DNA of 64,000 nucleotides from Rubrobacteraceae bacterium (GTDB lineage Bacteria; Actinomycetota; Rubrobacteria; Rubrobacterales; Rubrobacteraceae). Where the stretch lies: positions 91,878-155,877 of the forward strand of contig JAUJNO010000009.1 of assembly GCA_030448125.1 (NCBI GenBank), in the 5' to 3' direction. Below, one piece after another: positions 18,558 to 27,562 of the stretch (within the stretch, counting starts at the first letter, position 1; each line of letters opens with the position of its first letter). Position numbers and translations under genes: made by a program. The notes under the pieces were generated by a model. That model did no database searches, was not told where the DNA came from, and saw only the letters and a program-made list of their open reading frames with translations.

Positions 18558-20078
18558 ATGAACTACAGGGTGTTGGTCTTGCTGACCTTCTGCGCGTTCG
18601 TCGTTGCGGGAACCGTGGGCCCCGGCACGAACGTGGAGGCGAGGACAGGCTCGCTGGACGCGGAGTTCGGGGCGGCGGCTAGAAAGTACGAGGTCCCGAA
18701 AGAACTGCTCCTGGCGATGGGCTACGTCAATACCCGCTGGGAGATGCCGCCGCCGGAGGCGAGTGCTTACGAAGAGGTAGAGCCCGGAGAAGGGGCGCCC
18801 GAGGCCCGGGGGAGTTACGGGGTCATGCAGCTGGTCCAGAACCCCTCCGAGGACACTTTGGGCGAAGCGGCCACGCTGACCGGGATCTCCGAGGAGCGGC
18901 TGAAGAAGGATCGCGCGCGGAACATCCGCGGCGGGGCGGCGCTCCTCGCGGAGATACAGGGGGAGACGAAGCCCGAAGACCTGAACGAATGGTACGAGGC
19001 GGTGGCGGAGTACGGGAGCGGCCCCCTCTACGCCGAGCAGGTCTACGAGGTGCTGGAGAAGGGCGCTTCGGCAGAGACTTCCGCCGGAGAGAAGCTTACG
19101 CTGGAGGCTCAGGAAGGTGTCGAGCCGCAGCAGATGCTCACCACCCAGGCGACCCAGGCCGCCGACTACTCGGGGGCCACGTGGTACGGAGCCTCCTCCT
19201 ACAACTACACGGCTGCTAGCCGCCCGAGCTCCAACCGGATCGATAAGATCATCGTACACGTCACCCAGGGGTCCTGGTCGAGCGCCATCAACGCCTTCCA
19301 AAACTCCAGCCACCAGGCCTCGGCTCACTACACCGTCCGCTCCTCGGACGGCTTCGTCGGCCAGTCGGTCCGGGAGAAGGACATCGCCTGGCACGCGGGG
19401 AACTGGCCTTACAACCAGACGAGCATAGGCATCGAGCACGAGGGCTACGTCTCGGATCCAAAGTGGTTCACCGACTCCATGTACCGCTCGTCAGCCAAAC
19501 TCTCGGCACACCTGGCGAAGAAGTACGGTATCCCCATCGACCGCAGCCACATAATCGGGCACGTCGAGGTTCCCTACCCGAACACCCACTACGACCCGGG
19601 AAGCTACTGGGACTGGAACAAGTACATGAGCCTCGTCCGCCAGTACGCCGGCGACACGTCGACCACCGCCTACTCGCAGGTAGTCGACAACACCAACTCG
19701 AACCGTTTCTACGCGGCGAGCAACTGGGGCACGAGCTCCTACAGCTCGCAGCGTTACGGGTCGAACTACAAGTTCGCCAGGCCAGGCGCGACCTACAAAG
19801 GCGCGAAGTACAAGGTGAAAACGCCGACCAGGGGCAGCTACGCCGTCTACGGCTGGTGGCCGGCCAACTCAGGGTACAACGACCGGACGGTGTTCTGGAT
19901 CTGGACCACCAACGGCTGGGCCAGCAAGACCGTGAGCCAGAGAACGAACGGCGGAAAGTGGGTGTACCTGGGCGCCTACCAGATGGACGCCCTGGACGAC
20001 TGGAACGTGGAGGTATCGAACCAGAGCTCCGGCACGGGCTACGTAATCGCCGACGCGATAAAGGTCGTGCGCCAGTAA
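18558..20078 (+). CDS. Secreted N-acetylmuramoyl-L-alanine amidase with N-terminal lytic-transglycosylase-like region and golvesin-type C-terminal domain
   Basis: Signal peptide; KYEVPKELLLAMGYVNTRWEMPP...GSYGVMQLVQNP; amidase_2 signature KIIVHVTQGSW...HASAHYTVRSSDGFVGQSVREKDIAWHAGNW...IGIEHEG...IIGHVEVPYPNTHYDPG; Gly/Ser/Tyr-rich golvesin-like C-terminus. Confidence 0.88.
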   Translation: MNYRVLVLLTFCAFVVAGTVGPGTNVEARTGSLDAEFGAAARKYEVPKELLLAMGYVNTRWEMPPPEASAYEEVEPGEGAPEARGSYGVMQLVQNPSEDTLGEAATLTGISEERLKKDRARNIRGGAALLAEIQGETKPEDLNEWYEAVAEYGSGPLYAEQVYEVLEKGASAETSAGEKLTLEAQEGVEPQQMLTTQATQAADYSGATWYGASSYNYTAASRPSSNRIDKIIVHVTQGSWSSAINAFQNSSHQASAHYTVRSSDGFVGQSVREKDIAWHAGNWPYNQTSIGIEHEGYVSDPKWFTDSMYRSSAKLSAHLAKKYGIPIDRSHIIGHVEVPYPNTHYDPGSYWDWNKYMSLVRQYAGDTSTTAYSQVVDNTNSNRFYAASNWGTSSYSSQRYGSNYKFARPGATYKGAKYKVKTPTRGSYAVYGWWPANSGYNDRTVFWIWTTNGWASKTVSQRTNGGKWVYLGAYQMDALDDWNVEVSNQSSGTGYVIADAIKVVRQ

Positions 20079-20098
20079 CCGGCGCCGGCGGCAGCTCT

Positions 20099-21142
20099 CT
20101 ACTCGGGGTCCACGTCGCGGCTTACCCCGGAACTCCGCGACGGGTCCGGGACGTAGAGGGCTCGTTTCAGGGGGTTCTCGTGGTGGCTCCAGCCGCCGGG
20201 AGAGACGTTGCGGATGGTCTCGAGGAACATGGCGGCCCGGGCGTCGAGGTTGTCCACGAGGTTCACGAGCAGGGCTTCCAGGGTCTTGGGCTGCTCGGGG
20301 GAGCCATACTCCAGCTCGCCCTGGTGGGAGAGCATGACGTGCGAGAGCTGGAGGGCCAGCTCCTCGGGGAAGCCGGGAATCTGCGATGTTTTGGCGGCGA
20401 CTATGCGGTCGCCGAGGACGACGTGGCCCTGGAGGCGGCCCGGCGTGGTGTAGGAGAAGGACCCACCCTCCCAGGAGAGCTCTTGGGTCTTGCCAACGTC
20501 GTGGAAGATGACGCCGAAGAGGAGGAGATCCCTGTTGACCGGGTAGATCTCGGCGAGCGTCCTTGCCACTCTCAGGCAGCTGACCGAGTGCTCCAGGAGC
20601 CCGCCGATGCGGGCGTGGTGCATCCCCTTGGCCGCTGGCGCCGAGCAGAACGCCTCCCAGAGATCCTCGTCGGCGACCATGCGCTCGAAGAGCTCCTTCA
20701 GGTACGCGTCCTCGAAACCTTGCCCGGCCTCTATGACCTCGGCGGCTAGAACACCGCGATCCTTCTCGGTGGACGGCAGGTAGTCTTCTTCCTCGACCTC
20801 CGTCTTGGGTAGCACCCTGAGGCGTTCGACCTTTACCTGGAGCATCCCACGGTACTCGTGGGCGTTGCCCTCGACGTAGACGTACTCGGGACCGTCGAGA
20901 CCTTTGAGGAGCTCGCTGGGGAGCCGCCACATCCTGGCGTCCACGGCGCCCGTCTTGTCCACGAGCTTCAGCGAGAGGTACGGCGTCCCGCGGCTATCGG
21001 TGCGCACCGTCGAGTCGGTGGCGAGGAACGTCGAGCGCAGGTTCACGCCCGGCCGCAGGTCTCGCGCCCAGAACTTCTCTTTCGTCTTCGGGCTCAGGGC
21101 TTCCCGTACCCTTTCTAGCCCCGGAATCCCCCGGGGAGTCAT
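20099..21142 (-). CDS. 3'-5' exoribonuclease YhaM family (OB-fold + HD domain)
   Basis: [23 protein letters not shown]...[43 protein letters not shown]...[31 protein letters not shown]. Confidence 0.88.
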   Translation of the reverse strand: MTPRGIPGLERVREALSPKTKEKFWARDLRPGVNLRSTFLATDSTVRTDSRGTPYLSLKLVDKTGAVDARMWRLPSELLKGLDGPEYVYVEGNAHEYRGMLQVKVERLRVLPKTEVEEEDYLPSTEKDRGVLAAEVIEAGQGFEDAYLKELFERMVADEDLWEAFCSAPAAKGMHHARIGGLLEHSVSCLRVARTLAEIYPVNRDLLLFGVIFHDVGKTQELSWEGGSFSYTTPGRLQGHVVLGDRIVAAKTSQIPGFPEELALQLSHVMLSHQGELEYGSPEQPKTLEALLVNLVDNLDARAAMFLETIRNVSPGGWSHHENPLKRALYVPDPSRSSGVSRDVDPE

Positions 21143-21642
21143 CCCTTTACAGCCCCGGTGTACAGCCCGGAGAAGATCCCGCGCTGGAAGATCAGGACCA
21201 GTATCACCAGCGGTATCGTCACCGCCACCACCGCCGCTTGAGCCCCGTAATCTACCGTATAAACGGTCGCGAAGTTGGGGATGACGGCAGTCACCAGCCG
21301 GGTCCTCTCGTCGAAGAGGAAGGTGTCGGCGAAGAGGAACTCGTTCCAGGCGTGGATAAAGGTCAGGAGCGCTGCGGTGAAGACGCCGGGCGCGGCGAGC
21401 GGCACTATAACCATCCTGAAGGCCTGGACGGTCGTCGCCCCGTCAACTCTGGCGACCTCGTAGAGATCCAGGGGGATGGTTTGCAAGCCCAAGATCACGC
21501 GTAGCGCCGTCGATTTGCCGCACCCGGAAGGCCCCACGAAGACGACGAACTCCCCGCCCTGGATGTCCAGGCTCATGTCCCGGACGGCGACCAAGTTCTC
21601 GCCGTAGACCTTGCTGACGTCCTCCATCGTGACTTCCGCCAC
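21139..21642 (-). pseudogene. Chimeric ABC transporter relic: N-terminus of a MalK/UgpC-type ATPase fused to the C-terminal half of a MalG-type sugar permease
   Basis: [50 protein letters not shown] (Walker A) runs into [52 protein letters not shown] (EAA loop). Confidence 0.85.
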
Positions 21643-21751
21643 CTCGGAACCTCCTACTCCTCTTACTCGGGCCTCTGGGTGCGGTATTTGATCGTGAATT
21701 GTCTCCGGAAGCCCTTCCCGTTCCCTGTGCGGCGCCCATTCTACCCGAACG

Positions 21752-22926
21752 CTAACCTCCGCTGTAGAGCGGGTAGCGCTCCTTGACACGCTCGATACGC
21801 TCGACGGAGGCATCTACTCGCTCGCGCGGTATCTCCCCGGACTCCACAGCGGCCACCACGGCGTCGTAGGCCGCGGCCTGCTCCTCAGGCGGGCCGGAGA
21901 CTACTAGCAGATCCACGCCGGCCCCGACCGCCCGGAGAGCCGCATCGGCGGTCGTCCCTCCGCGCCGTGCGCCCTCCATGATCAGGTCGTCCGTAACGAC
22001 GACGCCGTCGAAGCCAAGCTCGTCGCGCAGCAGCCCTATCGCCGCCGGCGAGAGGCTGGCGGGTCTACCGGGGTCTAGAGCCGGGTAGACGAGGTGACCG
22101 ACCATCACCATCGGTACCCCGGCCTCGACCGTCGCTCGGAAGGGCGCGAGGTCGCTCCGCAACACGGTCTGCACATCGTGGTCCACGACGGGTCGGGCGA
22201 CGTGCGAATCTTCGGAGGCGGGGCCGTGGTTGGGGAAGTGTTTCGCCGAGGAGACGATGCTCGCGCGCTCGAAGCCCGCGACGGAGGCGGCGCCCATTCG
22301 GGCGACGAGAGCCGGGTCGTCTCCGTAGGAGCGGCTCCCGATCGCGGTCCCCGATCCCGTGTCCACCACAGGCGCCAGGTCGGTGTTCACGCCCCCGCGC
22401 CCGAGCTCGCGCCCTATGATCTCCGAGATCCGGCGCGCCTCCTCCGGGTCCCCCCTGCCCCCGACCTCCGCCGCCGAAGGCTGCACCGGTACCCAGGGGG
22501 CGCTCCCTACCTCCCCGCCCTCGTAGTCCACCGCGACGAACAGCGGGATGGCGGGCTCCGTCTCCATCGAGAGGCGTTGCAGGGAGTCGGTGAGCCCCTT
22601 CGTCTGCTCCTTCGACTCCATGTTGTGACCCAAAAGGAGGACGCCGCCGGCGTTCCGTTCCCGGACCATCTTCTCGCGATGTAGTAGTTCGGCTCCGTGC
22701 CGTCCATGCCTACCATAAACATCTGCCCCACCGCGTCCCGCACACTCAACCGGGTCTCCACCTCCTCCGTCGTCTCTCCCATCCCCGCCCGGGTCTCCTC
22801 CGCCGCCTCTCCGAAAGACCGAGACATCTCTCCCCCACACCCGGCGAGCGCGACGAGGACCACGAGCGCGCAGAGGGCGCCGGGGATCGAAAGGGATGAG
22901 CGTCTCGTCGGTGTTCTCGTGTCCAA
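21752..22926 (-). pseudogene. Glycoside hydrolase family 3 / beta-N-acetylhexosaminidase (NagZ-like) lipoprotein, frameshifted near 22680
   Basis: Frame A: LSIPGALCALVVLVALAGCGGEMS...VRDAVGQMFMVGMDGTEPNYYI; frame B: REKMVRERNAGGVLLLGHNMESK...DLAPVVDTGSGTAIGSRSYGDDP...SSAKHFPNHG...VVTDDLIM; one nt missing at the junction. Confidence 0.85.
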
Positions 22927-23003
22927 GCCTCTCTCTCGGGATCGTGGGCGAGGGGACAGTTTAACGATGAGAGCCGTCGCGGTCTCGGGTATCCTTTCCG
23001 TGC

Positions 23004-24368
23004 ATGATCGAGCTCTCCTACGAATCCGGCACCCTGCTCGCCGCCAACGGCAGGCCCCCGGAACCCTTTGTCTGGGACAAGCGCACCGAGCAGTGGCGCG
23101 CTCCGGCGGGCGCTTACCGCGAGACCATGCTGGCTCTGCGCGAGTCGGGCACACCCTACCAGGATCGCGCCGCCGCCTTCGAGAAGCTCTCCCTGGAGTC
23201 GCGCGTGGCGATGGAGCCACGCCCGTACCAGAGAGAGGCCCTGAATGCCTGGCGCCGGGAGGGGTTGCGGGGTACCGTGGTCTTGCCCACCGGGGCCGGG
23301 AAGACAGCCGTCGCGGTGAGGGCGATCGAACGGGCGGGGAGGAGCACACTCGTCGTGGTTCCGACCCTCGCCCTCCTCAAGCAATGGTACTCGGTCCTCT
23401 CGGATTCTTTCGGCGCGTCGGTTACGACCGGACTATTGGGCGGAGGTTACCACGAGGTGACGCCACTTACGGTGACGACCTACGACTCGGCGTACATCCA
23501 CGCCGAGCGCTACGGGGACCGATTCGCGCTCGTGGTCTACGACGAGGTACACCACCTGCCCGCGGAGAAGTACGCGGTGATCCCGAAGATGCTCCTCGCC
23601 CCCTACTCTCTGGGCCTCACCGCGACCCCCGAGCGCCCCGACGGCGGGCACGAGCTCCTGCCCGAGCTCGTCGGCCCCGTAGTGTATCGCCGGTCGCCGG
23701 AGGAGCTGGCCGGCACGTACCTGGCGCCTTACGAGACGGTCTCCATCCCCGTCGAGCTTACCGCGGCCGAGCGGGTCGAGTACGAAGTGGCCGACGCGGT
23801 GTACCGGGACTTTCTGAAGAAGCATCGCCTCTCGATACGTTCTCCCGAGGACTGGCAGCGGTTCATCATGGTAGCGTCCACGAGCCATTCGGGGGGACGG
23901 GAGGCGCTTTTGGCGGCCCGGCGACGGCGTGAGATCCGGGCCTCCGCCGAGCGCAAGGGGGCGACGCTGGAGAGCCTCCTCAAGAGGCACTGGGAGGACC
24001 GGACCATCGTGTTCACCAAGAGCGTCGAGGAAGTCTACGCGCTCTCGTCCCGGCTCCTCGTGCCCGGCATCACCTACGAGACGCCGGCCCGGGAGCGCAA
24101 GGAGATCCTGGACCGCTTCCGGATCGGGCGCTACCGGGCTATCATCGCCTCCGACGTCCTCAACGAGGGCGTGGACGTACCGGAGGCGAACGTCGCCGTG
24201 ATCCTCGCGGGCAGCGCCTCCCGCCGCGAGTACGTCCAGCGCCTCGGCCGCGTCCTTCGCCCGCGCGAGGGCAAGAGGGCCGTCCTCTACGAGCTCGTCA
24301 CCGAAGGCACCGGCGACGAGGCCGCCTCGCGCCGCCGCCGGGAGCCTGTCGCGGGAGCGTACCCCTGA
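23004..24368 (+). CDS. XPB/Rad25-like superfamily 2 DNA helicase
   Basis: RPYQREALNAWRREGLRGTVVLPTGAGKTAVAVRAIE (Walker A), LVVYDEVHHLPAEKY (DEVH), GLTATPERPDG, ASDVLNEGVDVPEANVAVILAGSASRREYVQRLGRVLR. Confidence 0.92.
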   Translation: MIELSYESGTLLAANGRPPEPFVWDKRTEQWRAPAGAYRETMLALRESGTPYQDRAAAFEKLSLESRVAMEPRPYQREALNAWRREGLRGTVVLPTGAGKTAVAVRAIERAGRSTLVVVPTLALLKQWYSVLSDSFGASVTTGLLGGGYHEVTPLTVTTYDSAYIHAERYGDRFALVVYDEVHHLPAEKYAVIPKMLLAPYSLGLTATPERPDGGHELLPELVGPVVYRRSPEELAGTYLAPYETVSIPVELTAAERVEYEVADAVYRDFLKKHRLSIRSPEDWQRFIMVASTSHSGGREALLAARRRREIRASAERKGATLESLLKRHWEDRTIVFTKSVEEVYALSSRLLVPGITYETPARERKEILDRFRIGRYRAIIASDVLNEGVDVPEANVAVILAGSASRREYVQRLGRVLRPREGKRAVLYELVTEGTGDEAASRRRREPVAGAYP

Positions 24369-25636
24369 TGCTCCGCGGCGAGCACGTCATGGCCCGCCTC
24401 GTTCGCGGGAGGCTCGTCCCCCACCGGCTCTCGCCGGACGACGAACGGGCGAGGGAGGTGTCCGAAGCCCTGGTAGCCCTCTACACCGCCCATATGGGGA
24501 AACCCAGGGCGCGACTGGAGGCGGAGCTGTCCCTTCTCGAAGAGGAGCTCGGACCGCGTCTGGATACCCGGCGGGGGTTCAAGATCCTGCGCGCTCTCGC
24601 GAAGCTCCTCGAAGAGAAAGCGACGTGGGCGCCCCCGACGCAGGCCGACCCGTACACCTTGAGGACCCGCCTCTTCGAGCTCGCCGCCGCCCTGCCCGAG
24701 CTGCCCACGACGACGGGCACCCTACTCGAAACCAATACCCGCGAAGACGTGCTCGCGCAGGTGGCCGGAGAGACGGGCGTCGAGCATCCCGCCGCCCTGA
24801 TGTACGCCGACCGGCAGGGGGCGCAGCTCCTCGCGGAGTTCGAGGCTCCATCGCCGGAGGCCCTGATCACGCGCTACAACGTCGCCCAGATACAGGGCGT
24901 CCTCTACTCGGCGCAGGGCCTGACCGTGGACCTCGGGGAAGGGGCCGACGCGCGGCTCGTCTTCCACTACGTGAAGCTGCTCGGCCTGATCTACAACCTC
25001 GAACCCACCGCGCGCGGCTACAGGCTCCGCCTCGACGGCCCGCTCTCCCTCTTCGGCTCGACACGCAAGTACGGCCTCAGGCTCGCCAAACTTCTCCCCG
25101 GTCTCCTCCTCACCGAACCCTGGCAGCTCCACGCGAGCGTCTCCTGGAAGGGCCGCGAAGCCATCCTGGAGCTCGACTCCGAAGCCCCCGGACTCACGAG
25201 CCATTACAAGGGTCCGGCGGATACGGGCGAGGGCGATGTGCGCGAGGCGTTCTCAAAAGCGTGGGACCGGACGAAGAACAAAGGGGGATGGGAGCTCGAA
25301 CCGGGGACGGGGATACTCCCCATCCCCCAGCTCAAGACCGCGCTCGTCCCGGACTTCGCGCTCCGGAACGCCGCCACCGGTGAGAAGGTCCACCTGGAGA
25401 TCCTGGGCTTCTGGTCCGAGCGGCACCTGGTGGAGCGGGTCGCGCTCTTGCGGGAGGCCGCCCAGCGCGGGCACCGCGTCCTGATCGCCGCCCCCGAGTC
25501 TCTCGGCGCTTCGCCCGAAACCCTCTCCGCCGCGACGCGAGGCGAAGTCATCCCCTTCAAGACACGCCTGGACGCGAAATCCGTCCTCGCGGCGCTGCGG
25601 GCGCAAAATGCCGCCGGCACTACAGTAGGCGGATGA
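24368..25636 (+). CDS. DUF790 / Bax1-like nuclease, partner of XPB helicase
   Basis: MLRGEHVMARLVRGRLVPHRLSPDDERAREVSEALVALY...GVEHPAALMYADRQGAQLL...RYNVAQIQGVLYSA...FVPDFALRN...VHLEILGFW; ATGA overlap with the XPB gene. Confidence 0.9.
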   Translation: MLRGEHVMARLVRGRLVPHRLSPDDERAREVSEALVALYTAHMGKPRARLEAELSLLEEELGPRLDTRRGFKILRALAKLLEEKATWAPPTQADPYTLRTRLFELAAALPELPTTTGTLLETNTREDVLAQVAGETGVEHPAALMYADRQGAQLLAEFEAPSPEALITRYNVAQIQGVLYSAQGLTVDLGEGADARLVFHYVKLLGLIYNLEPTARGYRLRLDGPLSLFGSTRKYGLRLAKLLPGLLLTEPWQLHASVSWKGREAILELDSEAPGLTSHYKGPADTGEGDVREAFSKAWDRTKNKGGWELEPGTGILPIPQLKTALVPDFALRNAATGEKVHLEILGFWSERHLVERVALLREAAQRGHRVLIAAPESLGASPETLSAATRGEVIPFKTRLDAKSVLAALRAQNAAGTTVGG

Positions 25637-25949
25637 GCAAAGACGCCAGGTCGCTCATCTGGGGCTCGCCCTGATCCTGGTCTTCAAGGACGGCTGGAGA
25701 GGTGTTCTGGCGGCGCTCTTCATGGTGGTCGGGGCCACCACGATCTCGTGGTCGCTCTTCCCGCTCTCCTTCGGTCTGGCCGGTATCGGAGATCCGGAGG
25801 GCTACGCCGAGAGATTCGCGAGCTTCCCCCGTCCCTCTTACTCAGAGTGGGCCGTGTTCGACGTCGTCTTCGTGGGTGGCGGCTCGGCCCTCGCCCAGGG
25901 CCTCCGGCTCATGGCCGGTGTCAGCCCCAGGGGTGCTCGGGGCGAATGA
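25633..25949 (+). pseudogene. Small membrane protein, reading frame possibly disrupted near 25660
   Basis: ATG at 25633 gives MSKDARSLIWGSP*; the adjacent frame continues GLALILVFKDGWRGVLAALFMVVGATTISWSLFPLSFGLAGIG. Confidence 0.4.
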
Positions 25950-26193
25950 CCTCGATCTCCTCGTCCTCGTCGAAGTCCATCAGAAAGACCTCGCCCTTCG
26001 TGTTGAAGTCATAGGCCGACCGGGGCAGCTTCCCCCGCACCGAGTCCTCGACCTCGACGTCCGCGACCAGCCTCCCCCGCCCCTCGCACCGCTTGCAAGG
26101 TAAAGGCCGCCACGCCGCCCCGTCGTCCCCGCGGCCCCCACAGTTCGGACACTCCCGAAAGCTCGTGTAACGGATGGTTATCGTCCTAGCCAT
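25921..26193 (-). CDS. Small zinc-finger-like protein with CxxCxGxG motifs
   Basis: MARTITIRYTSFRECPNCGGRGDDGAAWRPLPCKRCEGRGRLVADVEVED; overlaps the ahcY 3' end by 8 nt. Confidence 0.6.
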   Translation of the reverse strand: MARTITIRYTSFRECPNCGGRGDDGAAWRPLPCKRCEGRGRLVADVEVEDSVRGKLPRSAYDFNTKGEVFLMDFDEDEEIEVIRPEHPWG

Positions 26194-27499
26194 CGGGTTG
26201 GATCTTCTCGTCTGTCGACGTTGGCCGAGAGTTGACCGCTGACGGCTCCCACCGCCAGCTCTTCTGGTAGGAGATCTGCTCTTCGGTAAGTTCTTCGGGC
26301 TCGACGTCTAAAGAAGCGAGCTTGGCGCGGGCGACGAGCTCGTCGATCTCGGGCGGTATGGTGTGCAGGCCGGGCCGCATCCCGGCGGCGTTCTTCGCCA
26401 GGTGGTGCGCGGCGAGCGCCTGTACGGCGAACGTCAGGTCCATGATCTCGACCGGATGCCCATCTCCGGCCGCGATGTTGACGAGCCTCCCACGCGCCAA
26501 AACGTGCAGCCGCCGGCCGTCGGGGAGCTCATACTCGGTAACATTCTTACGCACCTCGCGCGAAGAAGCAGCCATCTCCTTCAAGGCCGCCAGGTCGAAC
26601 TCGTGGTCGTAGTGGCCTGCGTTGGCGAGCAGAACGCCATCCTTCATCCTCTCGAAGTGCTCGCGGGAGAGGACCTTCAAGTTCCCCGTGCCGGTCAGAA
26701 AAACGTCGCCGATCTCCGCGGCCCTCACCGAGTTCATCACCTCGTAGCCCTCGGCGTAAGCCTCCAAGAGCTTGACCGGGTCAGGCTCGCAGACGATGAC
26801 GCGGGCGCCCAGGCCGTCGGCGTACTTGGCGAGGCCGCGAGAGACCCAGCCAAAACCCATCACCACGACCGCCTTGCCGCTGATGAAGAGGTTCGTATTG
26901 GAGAGCAGGGCGACGAGCGAGGAGTGCCCGGTGCCGTAGCGGTTGTCGAAGAGGTGCTTCATGCGGGCGTCATTGGCCGCGAGGACCGGAAACGGTAGAA
27001 AGCCCTCCTCCTCCATCGCCTTGAGCTTGAGGATTCCGGTGGTCGTCTCCTCCGAGGCTCCCAGCACGTTTCCGACGAGCTGCGGGTGGTGCTCTACGAG
27101 CCGGCCCACCAACTCCGCCCCATCGTCGATGATGATCTCGGGTCCGGTCTCGAGGGTCTGGTGCAGGTACCGCTCGAACTCCTCATCGGTCGGGTCGTGG
27201 GTGGCGAAGACCCGCACTCCCCGTTCGGCCAAAGCCGCGCAGACGTCGTCCTGGGTCGATAGCGGGTTGCTCCCGGCAACCGTCACCTCCGCCCCGGCCT
27301 TCGCCAAGAGCAGCGCCAGGTACGCCGTTTTCGCCTCCAGGTGTATGGTCATCGCTACCCTGTACCCCCGGAGCGCCCCGTCGGTGAGCCGGTTTTCGGA
27401 GATGGTGTTCAGGACGGGCGAGTGCTGGGCGACCCAGTCGATCTTACGGCGCCCCTCGGGGGCGAGGGCGGGGTCTTTTATTACGGATTCCTGGATCAT
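26186..27499 (-). CDS. ahcY: Adenosylhomocysteinase
   Basis: PVLNTISENRLTDGALRGYRVAMTIHLEAKTAYLALLLAKAGAEV...VVVMGFGWVSRGLAKYADGLGARVIVCEPDPVKLLEAYAEGYEV...AGHYDHEFD. Confidence 0.95.
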   Translation of the reverse strand: MIQESVIKDPALAPEGRRKIDWVAQHSPVLNTISENRLTDGALRGYRVAMTIHLEAKTAYLALLLAKAGAEVTVAGSNPLSTQDDVCAALAERGVRVFATHDPTDEEFERYLHQTLETGPEIIIDDGAELVGRLVEHHPQLVGNVLGASEETTTGILKLKAMEEEGFLPFPVLAANDARMKHLFDNRYGTGHSSLVALLSNTNLFISGKAVVVMGFGWVSRGLAKYADGLGARVIVCEPDPVKLLEAYAEGYEVMNSVRAAEIGDVFLTGTGNLKVLSREHFERMKDGVLLANAGHYDHEFDLAALKEMAASSREVRKNVTEYELPDGRRLHVLARGRLVNIAAGDGHPVEIMDLTFAVQALAAHHLAKNAAGMRPGLHTIPPEIDELVARAKLASLDVEPEELTEEQISYQKSWRWEPSAVNSRPTSTDEKIQPDG

Positions 27500-27562
27500 A
27501 ATAGCTCCACTGCTCGTTCTTCGCGCCCGGTTTATAGCCGCCAGGATGGGATTCCGGTCGGT

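Noticed and set aside
23004-25636. XPB + DUF790 as a phage-defence helicase–nuclease
   Set aside because: Motifs and partner match the archaeal repair pair better than known defence systems, and no other defence genes are adjacent.
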